In this document: piece after piece, positions 1 through 10,700 of the stretch | Layout of the letters: each line of letters opens with the position of its first letter | How positions within the stretch are numbered: the stretch's first letter is position 1 | The notes under the pieces: model-generated | Seen by the model: only the letters and a program-made list of their open reading frames with translations | Told to the model about the DNA's origin: nothing | The model's database searches: none | Translations under genes and position numbers: made by a program | Origin: Vibrio hippocampi | Lineage (GTDB): Bacteria > Pseudomonadota > Gammaproteobacteria > Enterobacterales > Vibrionaceae | Reading direction: 5' to 3' | Assembly (NCBI RefSeq): GCF_921292975.1 | Contig: NZ_CAKLCM010000002.1 | Span: 868,001-932,000, forward strand | DNA: 64,000 bases

Positions 1-760
1 GCCAAAGCAGTTTTGAGACAACATTCTTAGAAATATGAACGGCAAGATCTTTACCCGAGGTACTAATAATTTTGACTCTTAGTTTTTTAAACAGATATTC
101 AGAAAAAGCAACAATAACCGCGAATAAGGTCAGCCAGTACAGGGTGACTTGTGAGCTGGACGTTAATGCAAAGTTGTAAACGCTCATAATAAAGAAAGGC
201 TGCAGCGCGCCTAACACACTAATAACAAAACTTAAGATAATGAGGCTTTTTAGCTCACTGTTGTAGCGATAAAATGAGTACTTAATCCAATTGGACTTAT
301 CTTGTGACTCTGGGGGTGGCTCGCGAAATAACCGAGAATAGTCACTGATTGTCACTGTTCGACAAGGGGTGTCCGTTGGTGTTATTTCAAAGGTGGTATT
401 GTTGGCGTAGTCAAATAAGACGATGTTTCCGTTGTGGTGACCCAAGTATAGTGCGCAGAGGTTTTCAATTTGGACAAAGCATATATCAGGCTGGGAAAGC
501 AATTCACGGTTACTGTTTAATTTGTTGACATTGCATTGATAGCCAATCCTTTCTAAGGTGAGTTGGAAACTATTAGCATCGTTGGCATGGGGGACAAATG
601 CATCACTGAGAATATTCGGCGTCCCTTCCCATTCGATTGAAATCAATAAGTAGGCAAGCCCCCGGATTATAGGCGAAGCTTGATATCGCTCATGGTAGGC
701 AGGAGTATCAAAGTCAGCAAGCCTCTGAGCGACATTATTAAAGTCAATAAGAATACTCAT
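1..760 (-). CDS. Type I secretion ABC transporter subunit (partial, C-terminus beyond left edge)
   Basis: An open frame runs leftward from an ATG at 758-760 to the window edge without a stop, giving 253 codons. The first ~150 residues look like a degenerate C39-peptidase-like domain of the kind found at the N-terminus of type I secretion (LapB/RtxB-type) ABC exporters. No catalytic cysteine is visible where an active C39 peptidase would have one. Two hydrophobic segments follow at about residues 172-195 and 205-222, the start of the transmembrane domain. The ATPase domain is outside the window. The gene starts 6 bp after the stop of the upstream ABC half-transporter, so the two are surely cotranscribed and probably form a heterodimer in the inner membrane. 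The domain call rests on general resemblance and neighbours; a profile search would confirm it. Confidence 0.72.
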   Translation of the reverse strand, partial: MSILIDFNNVAQRLADFDTPAYHERYQASPIIRGLAYLLISIEWEGTPNILSDAFVPHANDANSFQLTLERIGYQCNVNKLNSNRELLSQPDICFVQIENLCALYLGHHNGNIVLFDYANNTTFEITPTDTPCRTVTISDYSRLFREPPPESQDKSNWIKYSFYRYNSELKSLIILSFVISVLGALQPFFIMSVYNFALTSSSQVTLYWLTLFAVIVAFSEYLFKKLRVKIISTSGKDLAVHISKNVVSKLLW

Positions 761-766
761 AGCGAA

Positions 767-2377
767 TTACCCTTCCTGTTCCTGCGCAATTTTATGCTCA
801 AACTCACGACTCAGACTGACTTTTTTAAGTTTTGCTGTCGCGCTTATTTTGTTGCTAGCAATAATGGTTATCTTATTTTGAGTGCGAGTAATTAAGGTCG
901 CGAGAATCTTACGGACAAAGGTCTCATCGTAGACGCCATCAATATCATCCAGAATAACAAGGGGTTTATCCGCAAGCACTGCACGCACGATATAGAGTGA
1001 GTAGACGACCTGTCGTGAGAATGGCACTCGTTGATTGCCACTGAGTTGAGTATAGAAACCATCAGGAAGGCTATCTATCTGGGCTTTTATACCTAGCGTC
1101 TCACAAAGCGCATAGGCTGCAGTGTTCGATTTCGGTTTAAAACAGGTTAGGTTATCAATAATTGAGCCCTCGACAAACGTACTTTGATTGTTGACGAGAA
1201 TAACGCTGTTTTTCCAGGTGTTATAGTTGATGGCTTCTAAGGGGTTATCATTGATAGTGATTAACAATTGAGCGTCAATTCTCTGTCTTGATAAGCACGA
1301 AGAGAGGTGAGTTTTGCCAGAACCGCTTATGCCGGTCAATAAATAAGCTGTACCTTGATTAAATTGAATTCGCGTTCGATTAGGGAAGACAACCGTTATC
1401 TGCTCTACCGAGAGTTGTTCGTTATTATTGTCCTGCTCGGTCACCAAGTCTAATACTTCACCGATGCGTCGGATATGAAGTTTATTTAATTTCCAACGAC
1501 TTAAAGTGCGCATGACTTGCTGATAAGGAGCGAAGTAACGGTTAGTCAGCATAATGATAGCAGCCATAATACCTTGACTGGATTCTAAGTTGATGACCGC
1601 TGACGCAAGTAAAACCACCACACAAGCAATGGAGAGTTGTTGAGTTAGGGATAAGATAAGCCCAAAGTGTGACTCGATTTGTTCATAGTTAATGGCTTCT
1701 TTCTCTCGATCCTTGATCATCTCTGTCATCAAGCTTTCGATACGATATTCCATGTTTCGAGCCTTGATATCCATCGGGCTTGAAACTATCTCGATAATTT
1801 TAGACGTCGTTAACCCCTCGATATCTGATTTACTCTGTAGATTGGCGACTTTTTTATCAGAAAGTCTCACTGCCGCTACCGCTAAGGCGATTGACGCCAA
1901 TAAAAGCGTTAATCCCGCACCGGTATTAATCACGCCGATTAACGTTATTGTGATGATACTGACTGCTAGGTTGATAAGGGCTCGAACCGATTCTCCGCCA
2001 AAAAAAGACTTAATTTCTGGAATGGTTGCGATTCTTTCAAGATATTCTCCGGGTTCCCGTTGGCGAAATTTAGAGAATTCGGCTAGGCAAACTGAGCGGA
2101 ATACTTTGTTGGTTAAATTGCTTTCAAACTGACTCATCAGTGCGGAGGATATTTTTTCTTCTTGAGCTTTTAGTAAATAGTCCAAATAGATAGCAAACAA
2201 GATAATCGCAAAAAGCAGAAACAGCGTGTCTTTTGCCTGATTAGGTAACACTCGATCAAAGATAATAAGAATGGAAAAGGGCAGCACTAAGCCGAGCAAA
2301 GTGGAAAGCACCGTTGACGCAGTCAAGTAAAGCTTATCGGCTAAGTTGATTCGCTGTGAGAAGTGTTTAGTTTGCAT
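767..2377 (-). CDS. ABC half-transporter of type I secretion system, degenerate ATPase site
   Basis: This 536-residue protein has an N-terminal transmembrane domain (several helices within residues ~17-290) followed by an ABC ATPase domain. Walker A is intact (GISGSGKT, ~347-354). The signature is LSGNQ (~442) instead of LSGGQ. The Walker B aspartate is followed by Asp, not the catalytic Glu (VILDD, ~473). The switch (H-loop) histidine is missing; the sequence there reads IIASNK (~504). The subunit should bind ATP but is unlikely to hydrolyse it well, so I infer a heterodimer with the ABC protein encoded just downstream, as in the RtxB/RtxE arrangement of MARTX secretion. It lies 21 bp after the TolC-like gene and 6 bp before the next ABC gene. 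The membrane and ATPase assignment is secure; the exact substrate is inferred from the giant protein gene across the divergent promoter region. Confidence 0.88.
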   Translation of the reverse strand: MQTKHFSQRINLADKLYLTASTVLSTLLGLVLPFSILIIFDRVLPNQAKDTLFLLFAIILFAIYLDYLLKAQEEKISSALMSQFESNLTNKVFRSVCLAEFSKFRQREPGEYLERIATIPEIKSFFGGESVRALINLAVSIITITLIGVINTGAGLTLLLASIALAVAAVRLSDKKVANLQSKSDIEGLTTSKIIEIVSSPMDIKARNMEYRIESLMTEMIKDREKEAINYEQIESHFGLILSLTQQLSIACVVVLLASAVINLESSQGIMAAIIMLTNRYFAPYQQVMRTLSRWKLNKLHIRRIGEVLDLVTEQDNNNEQLSVEQITVVFPNRTRIQFNQGTAYLLTGISGSGKTHLSSCLSRQRIDAQLLITINDNPLEAINYNTWKNSVILVNNQSTFVEGSIIDNLTCFKPKSNTAAYALCETLGIKAQIDSLPDGFYTQLSGNQRVPFSRQVVYSLYIVRAVLADKPLVILDDIDGVYDETFVRKILATLITRTQNKITIIASNKISATAKLKKVSLSREFEHKIAQEQEG

Positions 2378-2398
2378 ATCAATATTCTCTCAGTTCCA

Positions 2399-3790
2399 TT
2401 ATTCCAAAAGATGCATCGGGATCAGTTCTTCTTCGGTTTGTGGTGTCATTTTTGTCATTAATGGCGCTAATTTTTGAATGGCTTCAATAGATAGAGAACC
2501 TTTTGAGCGCTCGAGGTTAATGATATTAATCATGTAGTCATAGCGTGTGTTTTGATAATCACGTACCGCATTGAACAGCTTACTCTCTGCAGCAAGCAGG
2601 TCGGTAATCGTTCTTGTACCGAGTTTCTGAGCTCTTTGAATACCACGATACGAGGCATAATTAGCTCGAATGATTCGTTGGTAACTAGCGACGGACTGAG
2701 AGAGGTCATTAATGCTCATAAGGACATTATTGACCTCATTTCGGGTTGTTAATAACGTCTCTTGGTAGAGAATTTCTTGACGTTCAAGCGATTTTGAAGA
2801 TTTTTGGTAATCGTAATAATCAGAGCCACCAGAGGTGATTGGAATACTCAAGTTAAGACCGATATTGGCTGAGTCGCTGTTACCTGTTGCTGCGGCATCA
2901 TCGCTATCTTCAAAGTCATGGGTGTAGTCATAGTTATACCCAGCGGTCATTGAAAGGGTTGGGATAAAATTAGCGGCGCTTTCTTTTAAGCCTTGTCGTG
3001 TCACCTCAAGGGTATTGCGTGCAACAAGAACGGAGCTGTTGAATCTTAATGCATCAGTGATGAGAACTTGGATCTGGGAGCGGTCAAATTGGTCCAGTTC
3101 AGCTCGGGTCAATAAGTCTTCGGAGGGAGTGACTGGATATTGAAGCAGCAGTGTCAGATCGTTGAGTATCACATCTCGGTCTTTACGCAGACTTCGCAAG
3201 CGATTGCTGACTTCCTCCCGCTGTGCGATCACTTCATACATCTCACTGCCTGCGGTGTTACCCAGTTCAACATTACGTCTCATTTGGGCTTCTCGTGAGG
3301 CGGACGACTTTAGCTCAACTTCCGTTGCCTTAATCTGCGCATTATTCTTTAGGTACTCGAAGTAGCTGGAGGCAATTTCTACTATCGTGCTTTGTATTTT
3401 GTCTTCGTGCGACAACTCTTCGGCGGAGTAGTTGAGTTTTGCGGTTTGGTATTTGTATATGTCACCGATATTGAAGATAGTTTGTGATAAAGACAGTGCC
3501 AACCCACTGGTTTGAGAGTACGTGGTCGTGTCTTTTTCCCCTCGTCGAATGGCATTGTTTTCAGCCCAATTTGTATTGGCGCTGGCGGTAAGTGATGGTA
3601 AGAACTTAGAACGGCTTACCCCAATGTTGTTTTCGCTCTCTTCCAATCCCTTAATGCTCGCTTTAACAGAGAGATTATTTTGCAATCCCATCTCTACCGC
3701 CTCCAGTAAACTGGCACTTTGACAGTAAAGTGGAGCTAGGCATAAAGCCATAGCAAGTCCGATTCTAGTTGAGCTTTTGAACAGCAACAT
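2399..3790 (-). CDS. TolC-family outer membrane channel of type I secretion system
   Basis: The 463-residue product has a signal peptide (residues 1 to ~26, ending near CQSASL) and the two long helical repeats of the outer membrane efflux protein family, with the typical motif spacing of helices and short beta-strand segments (for example LSIPITSGGSDYYDY near residue 315, the second-repeat strand region). It would form the trimeric outer membrane tunnel that meets the periplasmic adaptor encoded at 6006-7355. Its start overlaps the end of the hybrid-kinase-like gene by 26 bp, which suggests translational coupling. A dedicated channel gene inside the operon is usual for LapBCE-type adhesin exporters and unlike MARTX loci, which use the housekeeping TolC. 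Family call is secure; the assignment to this exporter comes from operon context. Confidence 0.9.
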   Translation of the reverse strand: MLLFKSSTRIGLAMALCLAPLYCQSASLLEAVEMGLQNNLSVKASIKGLEESENNIGVSRSKFLPSLTASANTNWAENNAIRRGEKDTTTYSQTSGLALSLSQTIFNIGDIYKYQTAKLNYSAEELSHEDKIQSTIVEIASSYFEYLKNNAQIKATEVELKSSASREAQMRRNVELGNTAGSEMYEVIAQREEVSNRLRSLRKDRDVILNDLTLLLQYPVTPSEDLLTRAELDQFDRSQIQVLITDALRFNSSVLVARNTLEVTRQGLKESAANFIPTLSMTAGYNYDYTHDFEDSDDAAATGNSDSANIGLNLSIPITSGGSDYYDYQKSSKSLERQEILYQETLLTTRNEVNNVLMSINDLSQSVASYQRIIRANYASYRGIQRAQKLGTRTITDLLAAESKLFNAVRDYQNTRYDYMINIINLERSKGSLSIEAIQKLAPLMTKMTPQTEEELIPMHLLE

Positions 3791-5999
3791 ATTTGTTTAT
3801 TACCTTAATGATTTCTTCATTCTTGTAAGGCTTACTGATGACAAAATCCATACCAGCTTCAATACATGCTTGATGTTCTTGACTACTGGTTAATGCAGTC
3901 GCACCAATGATGGTGCAGGGTATAAAGTCTTGCTGTTTTTCATAAGTCCTTATAAGTTTGGTGGCCTCAAGACCATTCATTCCCGGCATAATACAATCCA
4001 TGAAGATAATATCTGAACGCGAGCTCTTATAATGTTCAACCGCGATTGAACCGTCACTGACGACATGTGGTTCATACTCTTGTTTAGTCAGTATTCGCTT
4101 GAGCAGGATTTGTTGCACTCGGTCATCTTCGACAATCAAAAATGAACTATTTTGTGCATTGTCTTCGGTAGATTCAGAGTCTAACGCCGTGGCTAACGTT
4201 GGAATAAACTCAAAACCTAAAATAGGCGAGTAGAAAATTTTATCTACATAAGAAATGGCTTCTTGGGCTAATTGTGCAGAAGAGACAGAAATAAACAGTT
4301 TGGTATCAGGAACGTTTTTTAACTGTGATTTAACCGTTTTGCATAAACTGGGTAGTTTGTTGTTTTCAATCGTATCAGTCAGAAAAATGGCGTCGTATTG
4401 CTTGAAGTTGCTCGCCAATTTGAATAGTTCGTTGGTTGATTTTACGCCTTCAATCGTTGCTCCAGTATGCGCTAAGGTATTGGAAATGATGTCAATTTGA
4501 AGAGGCGAATCAGATAACACCAAGAGCTTTCTATCTTTGAGTTCGGTTTCGTCAGATAGGTAGCCTTTTACTTTTAAATCCAACTCGATTTGAAAACACG
4601 TCTGGTGACCTGATTGTTTCCAACGGATATGGAAATTACTGTCCTCATTGAGCAGTGTTTTAGCCAGTTCTTCGTTGCTGGTGGGGGGATTTGGATGTTC
4701 GCTCCAGTGCAATTGTTCCAGCTTAGTTAACGACACGTTAGAAGTGGTCAAAAAATACAAAGATAAGGTCAGGCGTGTTTTTTCCACGCTGTGAGCTGCA
4801 CCCGATTGAACGTGGAACAAGCGGTGCTGACTTGATTGAACTTGCATGGCGCTCGACATTTGCAAGAACAGTATCCAAAACAGACGGGTAGATTGACCCT
4901 CGGTACGATTTGGGATGCCGCTATCGATATAACATTCTAGTCGTGTCTGCTCGCGGCTTGCTTTTGAGCTTAAGTGAATCACTAACTCGGATAAGGTGTT
5001 AGGCAAAGAGAATTCAGCGTGTTCATTTTCCCCGCCCTTAGAAATCAAACGGTTGTAGTTATCCGCAAGCTCAGATAGCGTATTTGCGGCGGAGGTGATG
5101 TCTTTCGCCATCAACACGCCATTTTCGTCGGTCTCTTGGACTAGATATTGGATCCCACCTTTGATGGTCGTTGTGATACTTCTGATTTCGTAACCAATCA
5201 GTGCATAAAGCTGCTTATAGAGGTCGCTAACTTGTTTTTGTCGCTCCAGTTGTTCAAATATCTGTTTGAGTAACGAATAGACGCGGCGCATGTGGCTATC
5301 AAGACTGGTATCATTCAGTTGAACTCGGATCTGGTCTGGGTCCATTTGCTCGATGTGCTTTGATAGCGTGACAATACGTTCACTTTCGCTGAACGTGTTT
5401 TGGTTGATGTTTGAGATTTTTCTAAAGTAAAGACGGCTTGTCGCGAGAATGGTGACGATTAAGCCAACGATAACTAAGCTGAGTTGATAAGTGTATCGTT
5501 GCTTTTGATTGAGTTCTGATGCGAGTATCGCTAGAACGAGATTTTGATGATTTTGTTGCAAACGTATGTTCGCGACAACTAACGCATCATAGAGTGTTCG
5601 ATGACTGTCTAGGGATATTGAGTGGCGGTGATAGCGAGAGAGTGCGAGTTGAAGGTTAGCGTATTCAACCGCTCCAACGAGACTCAACTGGCTTTTGTCT
5701 GACGATGCAGAGGCGATCAATTGCGCTAAATCGGCTTTGATGTTGTTAAGTTGAGAGTTAATAGGGTCAAACCTGCAATCGTTGGCAATTAAGCAGTCTT
5801 GGATCGACAATGTCACACTGCTTGTCGCTTCATTGAGTTTTTTTGATGCTCGGACAAGTGGATGCGCATTGGTGGTTTCTAGTGGCGTGATGGCTTTCCA
5901 TTGGAAAAATAGCACGGCGGTAATGAGCGTAAATAAGACCGATAGTGCGATGCACAATCGGAATAAAGAAAAGGTGAAATAGGGTTTCGATAGACTCAC
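3765..5999 (-). CDS. Membrane hybrid histidine kinase-like protein with degenerate kinase core and intact C-terminal receiver
   Basis: This 744-residue protein has a membrane helix at ~10-30, a periplasmic helical sensor region, a second helix at ~170-190 and a dimerisation-like helix at ~255-300. The usual phospho-accepting His is replaced: the H-box reads YEIRS, with Tyr (~268) in the His position. The following ATPase-like region lacks a recognisable N-box and glycine-rich G boxes. A receiver-like fold without a clear phospho-acceptor occupies ~490-600. The C-terminal receiver (~620-740) looks complete: an acidic pair in VEDD, phospho-acceptor Asp in FMDCIMPG (~667), and Lys in SKPY (~723). 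The start is GTG, preceded by a GAGG ribosome site at the end of the adaptor gene 6 bp upstream. I infer a regulator that receives a phosphoryl group from another kinase, or a structural sensor of the secretion machine. Phosphotransfer chemistry is not shown. Confidence 0.82.
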   Translation of the reverse strand: MSLSKPYFTFSLFRLCIALSVLFTLITAVLFFQWKAITPLETTNAHPLVRASKKLNEATSSVTLSIQDCLIANDCRFDPINSQLNNIKADLAQLIASASSDKSQLSLVGAVEYANLQLALSRYHRHSISLDSHRTLYDALVVANIRLQQNHQNLVLAILASELNQKQRYTYQLSLVIVGLIVTILATSRLYFRKISNINQNTFSESERIVTLSKHIEQMDPDQIRVQLNDTSLDSHMRRVYSLLKQIFEQLERQKQVSDLYKQLYALIGYEIRSITTTIKGGIQYLVQETDENGVLMAKDITSAANTLSELADNYNRLISKGGENEHAEFSLPNTLSELVIHLSSKASREQTRLECYIDSGIPNRTEGQSTRLFWILFLQMSSAMQVQSSQHRLFHVQSGAAHSVEKTRLTLSLYFLTTSNVSLTKLEQLHWSEHPNPPTSNEELAKTLLNEDSNFHIRWKQSGHQTCFQIELDLKVKGYLSDETELKDRKLLVLSDSPLQIDIISNTLAHTGATIEGVKSTNELFKLASNFKQYDAIFLTDTIENNKLPSLCKTVKSQLKNVPDTKLFISVSSAQLAQEAISYVDKIFYSPILGFEFIPTLATALDSESTEDNAQNSSFLIVEDDRVQQILLKRILTKQEYEPHVVSDGSIAVEHYKSSRSDIIFMDCIMPGMNGLEATKLIRTYEKQQDFIPCTIIGATALTSSQEHQACIEAGMDFVISKPYKNEEIIKVINKYVAVQKLN

Positions 6000-6005
6000 T
6001 TAAGG

Positions 6006-7355
6006 CTACCTCTCATCAAACGCATCTTCGATTGCGGACATTACAGGTTTCGCTGCGTACTCGATGACCCTTCGCGAGCCGGTTTTTATATCCGCGGTAA
6101 ACTCCATATAAGGGGACAGATTGTACTTGGCTCCAGAGCGCTCAAGGAAGTTATTCTCTAGCTCGATTGCCGCCAAATAAAATTGCGTGTCTTCTTCTTC
6201 GTAAGAGGAACGGCTGATTGAGGTAATCGTGCCTTGAATAAATCCATATTTAGCAAAGTTATAAGTATCAAGTTTGACTTTAACTTGCTGTCCCACTTCC
6301 ACAAACCCCATCTCTTTACGAGGTATTTTGGCTTCGCCATGCAGAGTATTATTGAGTGGTGCAATGTCTGCGATACTCTCTCCTGGAGGTACAATGGCAG
6401 ACTTAAAGTTGAAGTGAACTTTATCGACCACACCATCTATCGGAGAATAGACCGTTAATCGGTCGACTTTATCTGAATGCTGAGGTTGTTGAAGCTGTTT
6501 GATTCTGATGTCTTTTTCTGCCTGAATGATCTGGGCTTGGTATTCCGCGTTACGATTCTCAATTAGGTCGCGTAACTGCTTATCGAGTTTTTTGAATTGA
6601 AAGTCTTCGTTCATTAGCGATTCATCAAGATTTTCTATCTCACGAACCATGTTCGATTCTTGAACCTGCATGTTTAAAACGTCGACATAGGATCCCATTT
6701 CTTCTTTATAGAGCGTTTGCTTTATATCGAGTTGTTTCCGAATTAACTTGAGTTGATTGAGTGAGCTTTTACGGCGCTTTTTCATCGAACGGATCAAGGC
6801 TTGCTTATGCTCAATATCATGGGAAATAAGCTGCTCGTTGGATTGGTTTTTGGTGAACTCTTGATGCCATGTATTTCTATTGGTTGTAACGAGATCTTGG
6901 TGGCTGGTTTGATATTGTGAAAAGTCAGGCTCCACCATATTCAAAAGACTGGTATATCGGATTTTGTCGAGTTGCAACTGAACCAACTCAGTATTGACGG
7001 TATCGAGCTGGCTGTTTCGTTCTAGCGCTTTTAGTCTAGCGATAGGTTGCCCCTGATAAACGAGATCACCTTTGTGTACCAGTAATGTATCCAGTATCCC
7101 ACCTTCCAAATGCTGTACTTTCTCTATGTCTGAATCAAGCAGTAGCTCTCCACGGACAGAAACGACGATATCAATACGCGCTTGCGAGGCAACGATAGTG
7201 GAGATAAGAATTAAGAAAAAAATAACGAGCAGCGTCTTGTGAACAGGCGTCATTGTGCTTGACAGTACAATGCTGTCATCTAGCGTGCTCTCTTCAGACG
7301 CGTTGTTCGAAATTAGCGCATTTTTAAGATGCTGTTCAATGGGGTTCTTGCTCAC
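6006..7355 (-). CDS. HlyD-family membrane fusion protein of type I secretion system
   Basis: The 449-residue product is a periplasmic adaptor of the HlyD/LapC type. It has a short cytoplasmic N-terminus, one membrane helix at ~42-62, a beta-barrel/lipoyl half-motif with the family hallmark VQHLEGG (~83-89), a long coiled-coil hairpin (~120-290), the second lipoyl half (YSPIDGVVDKV, ~310) and a C-terminal beta-barrel domain. It would link the inner membrane ABC dimer to the TolC-like channel. The start is GTG with an AGGTG ribosome site. It is the first gene of the leftward operon, transcribed away from the giant tandem-95 gene; the two share a 423-bp intergenic region. Confidence in family and role is high. 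Confidence 0.92.
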   Translation of the reverse strand: MSKNPIEQHLKNALISNNASEESTLDDSIVLSSTMTPVHKTLLVIFFLILISTIVASQARIDIVVSVRGELLLDSDIEKVQHLEGGILDTLLVHKGDLVYQGQPIARLKALERNSQLDTVNTELVQLQLDKIRYTSLLNMVEPDFSQYQTSHQDLVTTNRNTWHQEFTKNQSNEQLISHDIEHKQALIRSMKKRRKSSLNQLKLIRKQLDIKQTLYKEEMGSYVDVLNMQVQESNMVREIENLDESLMNEDFQFKKLDKQLRDLIENRNAEYQAQIIQAEKDIRIKQLQQPQHSDKVDRLTVYSPIDGVVDKVHFNFKSAIVPPGESIADIAPLNNTLHGEAKIPRKEMGFVEVGQQVKVKLDTYNFAKYGFIQGTITSISRSSYEEEDTQFYLAAIELENNFLERSGAKYNLSPYMEFTADIKTGSRRVIEYAAKPVMSAIEDAFDER

Positions 7356-7778
7356 ATTACACCTGTGTTCATTTGGTTATGGCTGCCACTATTGACTAAT
7401 TGCTTGATTTGATTCTAAAGGACCGCTGAATCAAGTTTGATGGCGTTAATCAAATCTACTGGTGGATAAAATTCATGTTTAGCAATGTGCTCCAATTTGG
7501 AGAGCTTTACGGGTGTATCCTCATCGTTGAAAAACATTCTTGTCATCGTAACCCGCCGAAAGTAGTGCTATTTCATTGTGATTAGACGTCATGGATTTAT
7601 AATTTTTTCCCGTATTAAATCCGGTTAACATTATCTTTCACTTATGATAGTAATTAAGTAGCTAGCTGCCTGTTTTTCAAATTTTTTTCCATAAAAATGT
7701 GGGAAATAAATTTGATGTTTAGGATTAGTTTTCTTTAATGCCATTGAACGTATATGGATTTCCCTTATGGAGCGTATC
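7356..7778. promoter_or_regulatory. Divergent regulatory region between secretion operon and giant protein gene
   Basis: This 423-bp region contains no supported gene. It must carry the promoters for the leftward secretion operon and the rightward giant gene. It becomes strongly AT-rich between about 7,590 and 7,740, with T- and A-runs of the kind often bound by H-NS-like proteins. I could not identify a convincing -35/-10 pair or a named operator. The ribosome site of the giant gene is GGAG at 7769-7772. Confidence 0.5.
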
Positions 7779-10700
7779 ATGGCTGACAATAACGACCCTA
7801 AAAACCAAGACAACCAATTAAACGATGCCGAAGAACAACAGGTAACCCAAGATTCGGGGACAGACTCACAACAGGCAAATAGTCGAAACCAGCAAAGTAC
7901 TGCGGCAACCGCGGCAGCGACGGCAACGGGGTCGCAAGATAGTGCTGCGCAAGCGAATCAAGCGATGGAAGAGGGACCGTCAGGGGCTGGTGATAGTTCT
8001 GATGAGGGTGAATCCGCCGCAAAATCTTCGGCGTCAAAGGATTCTGATGGTGCTGACTCTGAGGCTTCCCAATCTCAATCCGTGGGAGGCTCGGCGGAGA
8101 GTGGCGCGACGGAAGATGAAACCGGTGGTGGCGGTGCAGCCAGTGGTGCTGGTGCTCAGGCAATTGGTGGAGACAGTGCAGAAGGTTCAGATGGCGGTAG
8201 TGATGCAGAGGGAGCCACTCAAGCACAAGCTCAAAGCGGTAGCGCAGCTCCAGCCGCCACCTCATCAAGTGATAGCCAGGGAGAGGCAACGGAAGAGGAT
8301 GTCGATTCTGAAACAGTCAGTGAAGATTTCACAGTTGATGTGCAAGACAGCAGTGTCGAATCGATATCACAAGTAGAAGACGATTTTGACTCGGAAACGA
8401 CCAATACTACGTTTGAGGTTAATGTCGAGGGTGAGAATGACGCCCCAGAAGCGGAAGATCTCGCCTATACGATGGAAGAAGACGGGGTTTTGGTCTTCAC
8501 TGAAGCCGACTTATTAGCCAATGCCAGCGATATTGATGGGGATGAATTATCGGTTGAAAACGTTTCCTACACCGGAACGGATGGGGTTTTAACCGACAAT
8601 GGCGACGGTACCTACAGCTTTGCGCCGAACGAGAACTTCAACGGCGACGTTGCGTTCAGTTTCGATGTATCGGACGGCACTGAAACCGTTACAGCAAACG
8701 TTGATGTCCAAGTCACTGCAGTCAATGATCCTCCGGTTGCGGGCGCCACGTCGTATACCGTTCAAGAAGATAACTCAATCACCATCAGCAATGAGCAGTT
8801 GCTCGCCAATTCCAGTGACGTCGAGGGTGAAGTTGCGATTGAAAATGTGTCCTATTCGGGCACCGATGGTGTTTTTAGCGACAATGGTGATGGTACCTAT
8901 ACGTTCTCTCCTAATGAAAACTTTTCTGGTGATATCAGCCTTGATGTATCGGTCGTTGATGAGGATGGCGCGACCGCAGATACGACGGCAGGTATTCAAG
9001 TCATTGAAGTGAATGACCCTCCTATCGCAGGACCTACGTCATATACGATTGATGAAGATAGCGTTCTCACTTTCAATGAGTCTCAAGTTCTTGCGAATGC
9101 GTCAGACATTGATGGTGAAGTCGAACTGGTTGGGATCAGTTATGACGGTCCTGATGGTGTGTTCAGCATCAATGGGGATGGCACTTGTAGCTTTGCACCC
9201 AATGAGAACTTTAATGGTGAAGTTCAACTCAATGTTATGATCATCGATGATGATGGTGCGACCGTTGAAACAGTGATTAATGTTGATGTATTGCCAATCA
9301 ATGATGCGCCAGTGTCGGGCAGTACTGCATATCAAGTCGATGAAGATGGCTCCATCACAATCAGCCAAGAACAACTGCTTTCACAATCGTCAGATGTAGA
9401 AGGTGATGACCTAACCGCCAGCAATCTTGTGGTTGATGGTCATGCGCAAGTGACCGCTAATGACGATGGCTCGTTTACCATTACCCCTGATGCCGATTGG
9501 AATGGTGATATCGATATGCACTTCGATATTACTGATGGTACCGATACGATCCAAGCGACGGCAGATCTTACCGTGAATCCAGTCAACGACCTGCCACAGC
9601 CGCAAGATCAAGCGTTCAGCATGGAAGAAGACGGCACGTTGGTCTTCACTGACGCAGATCTACTCATGGGTGCGACGGATATTGATGGCGATGATCTATC
9701 GGTTGAGGGCGTTAGTTACAGCGGTACTGACGGTATCTTGACTGACAACGGCGACGGGACTTATAGCTTTGCACCGAATGAGAACTTTAACGGTGATGTT
9801 GAGTTTAGCTTTGATGTCAATGATGGTACGGATACGGTTTCGGCTAATATCGATGTCTCTGTGACACCAGTGGATGACGCGCCAACGGTTGACGGAAATT
9901 TAGCGTACTCGGTCAACGAAGACGGTGAAATCACCCTAAGCCAAGAGCAGTTACTATCAAACGTTTCGGATGTGGAAGGCGATGATCTAACTGCGTCTAA
10001 TCTGTCTGTGGATGGCAATGCTGAAGTCACTGTGAATGACGATGGCTCGTTCACCATTACCCCGGATGCTGATTGGAATGGCGATATTGATATCAGCTTT
10101 GATGTCTCTGACGGCAACAATGTGGTGCAATCGCAGGCAGATTTAACAGTCAACCCAGTCAACGACTTACCGCAACCACAAGACCAAGCGTTCAGCATGG
10201 AAGAAGACGGCACGTTGGTCTTCACCGATGCTGACTTATTGACAGGTGCCACCGATATTGATGGCGATGATCTATCGGTTGAGGGGGTTAACTACTCAGG
10301 TACTGACGGTATCTTGACCGATAACGGTGATGGGACTTATAGCTTTGCGCCGAACGAGAACTTTAACGGTGATGTTGAATTTAGCTTTGATGTCAATGAC
10401 GGCACGGATACGGTTTCGGCTAATATTGATGTCTCTGTCACACCAGTGGATGACGCGCCAACCGTAGAGGGCAACCTAGCGTACTCGGTCAACGAAGATG
10501 GCGAAATCACGTTAAGCCAAGAGCAGCTGCTTTCTAACGTTTCGGATGTCGAAGGTGATGACTTAACCGCCTCGAACCTCAGTGTCGATGGCAATGCCGA
10601 AGTCAGCGTGAATGACGATGGTTCCTTCACAATCACGCCAGATGCGGACTGGAACGGCGATATTGATATCAGCTTCGATGTCTCTGACGGTGAAAACCTA

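Noticed and set aside
7400..7600. CRP-like site (TGTGATTAGACGTCAT) near 7,578 upstream of the giant gene
   Set aside because: The second half-site is shifted by one base and does not match TCACA; too weak to report as a site.
7767..7778. ATG at 7767 as the start of the giant gene
   Set aside because: Upstream sequence gives only a weak ribosome site, while GGAG overlapping this ATG is correctly placed for the ATG at 7779.
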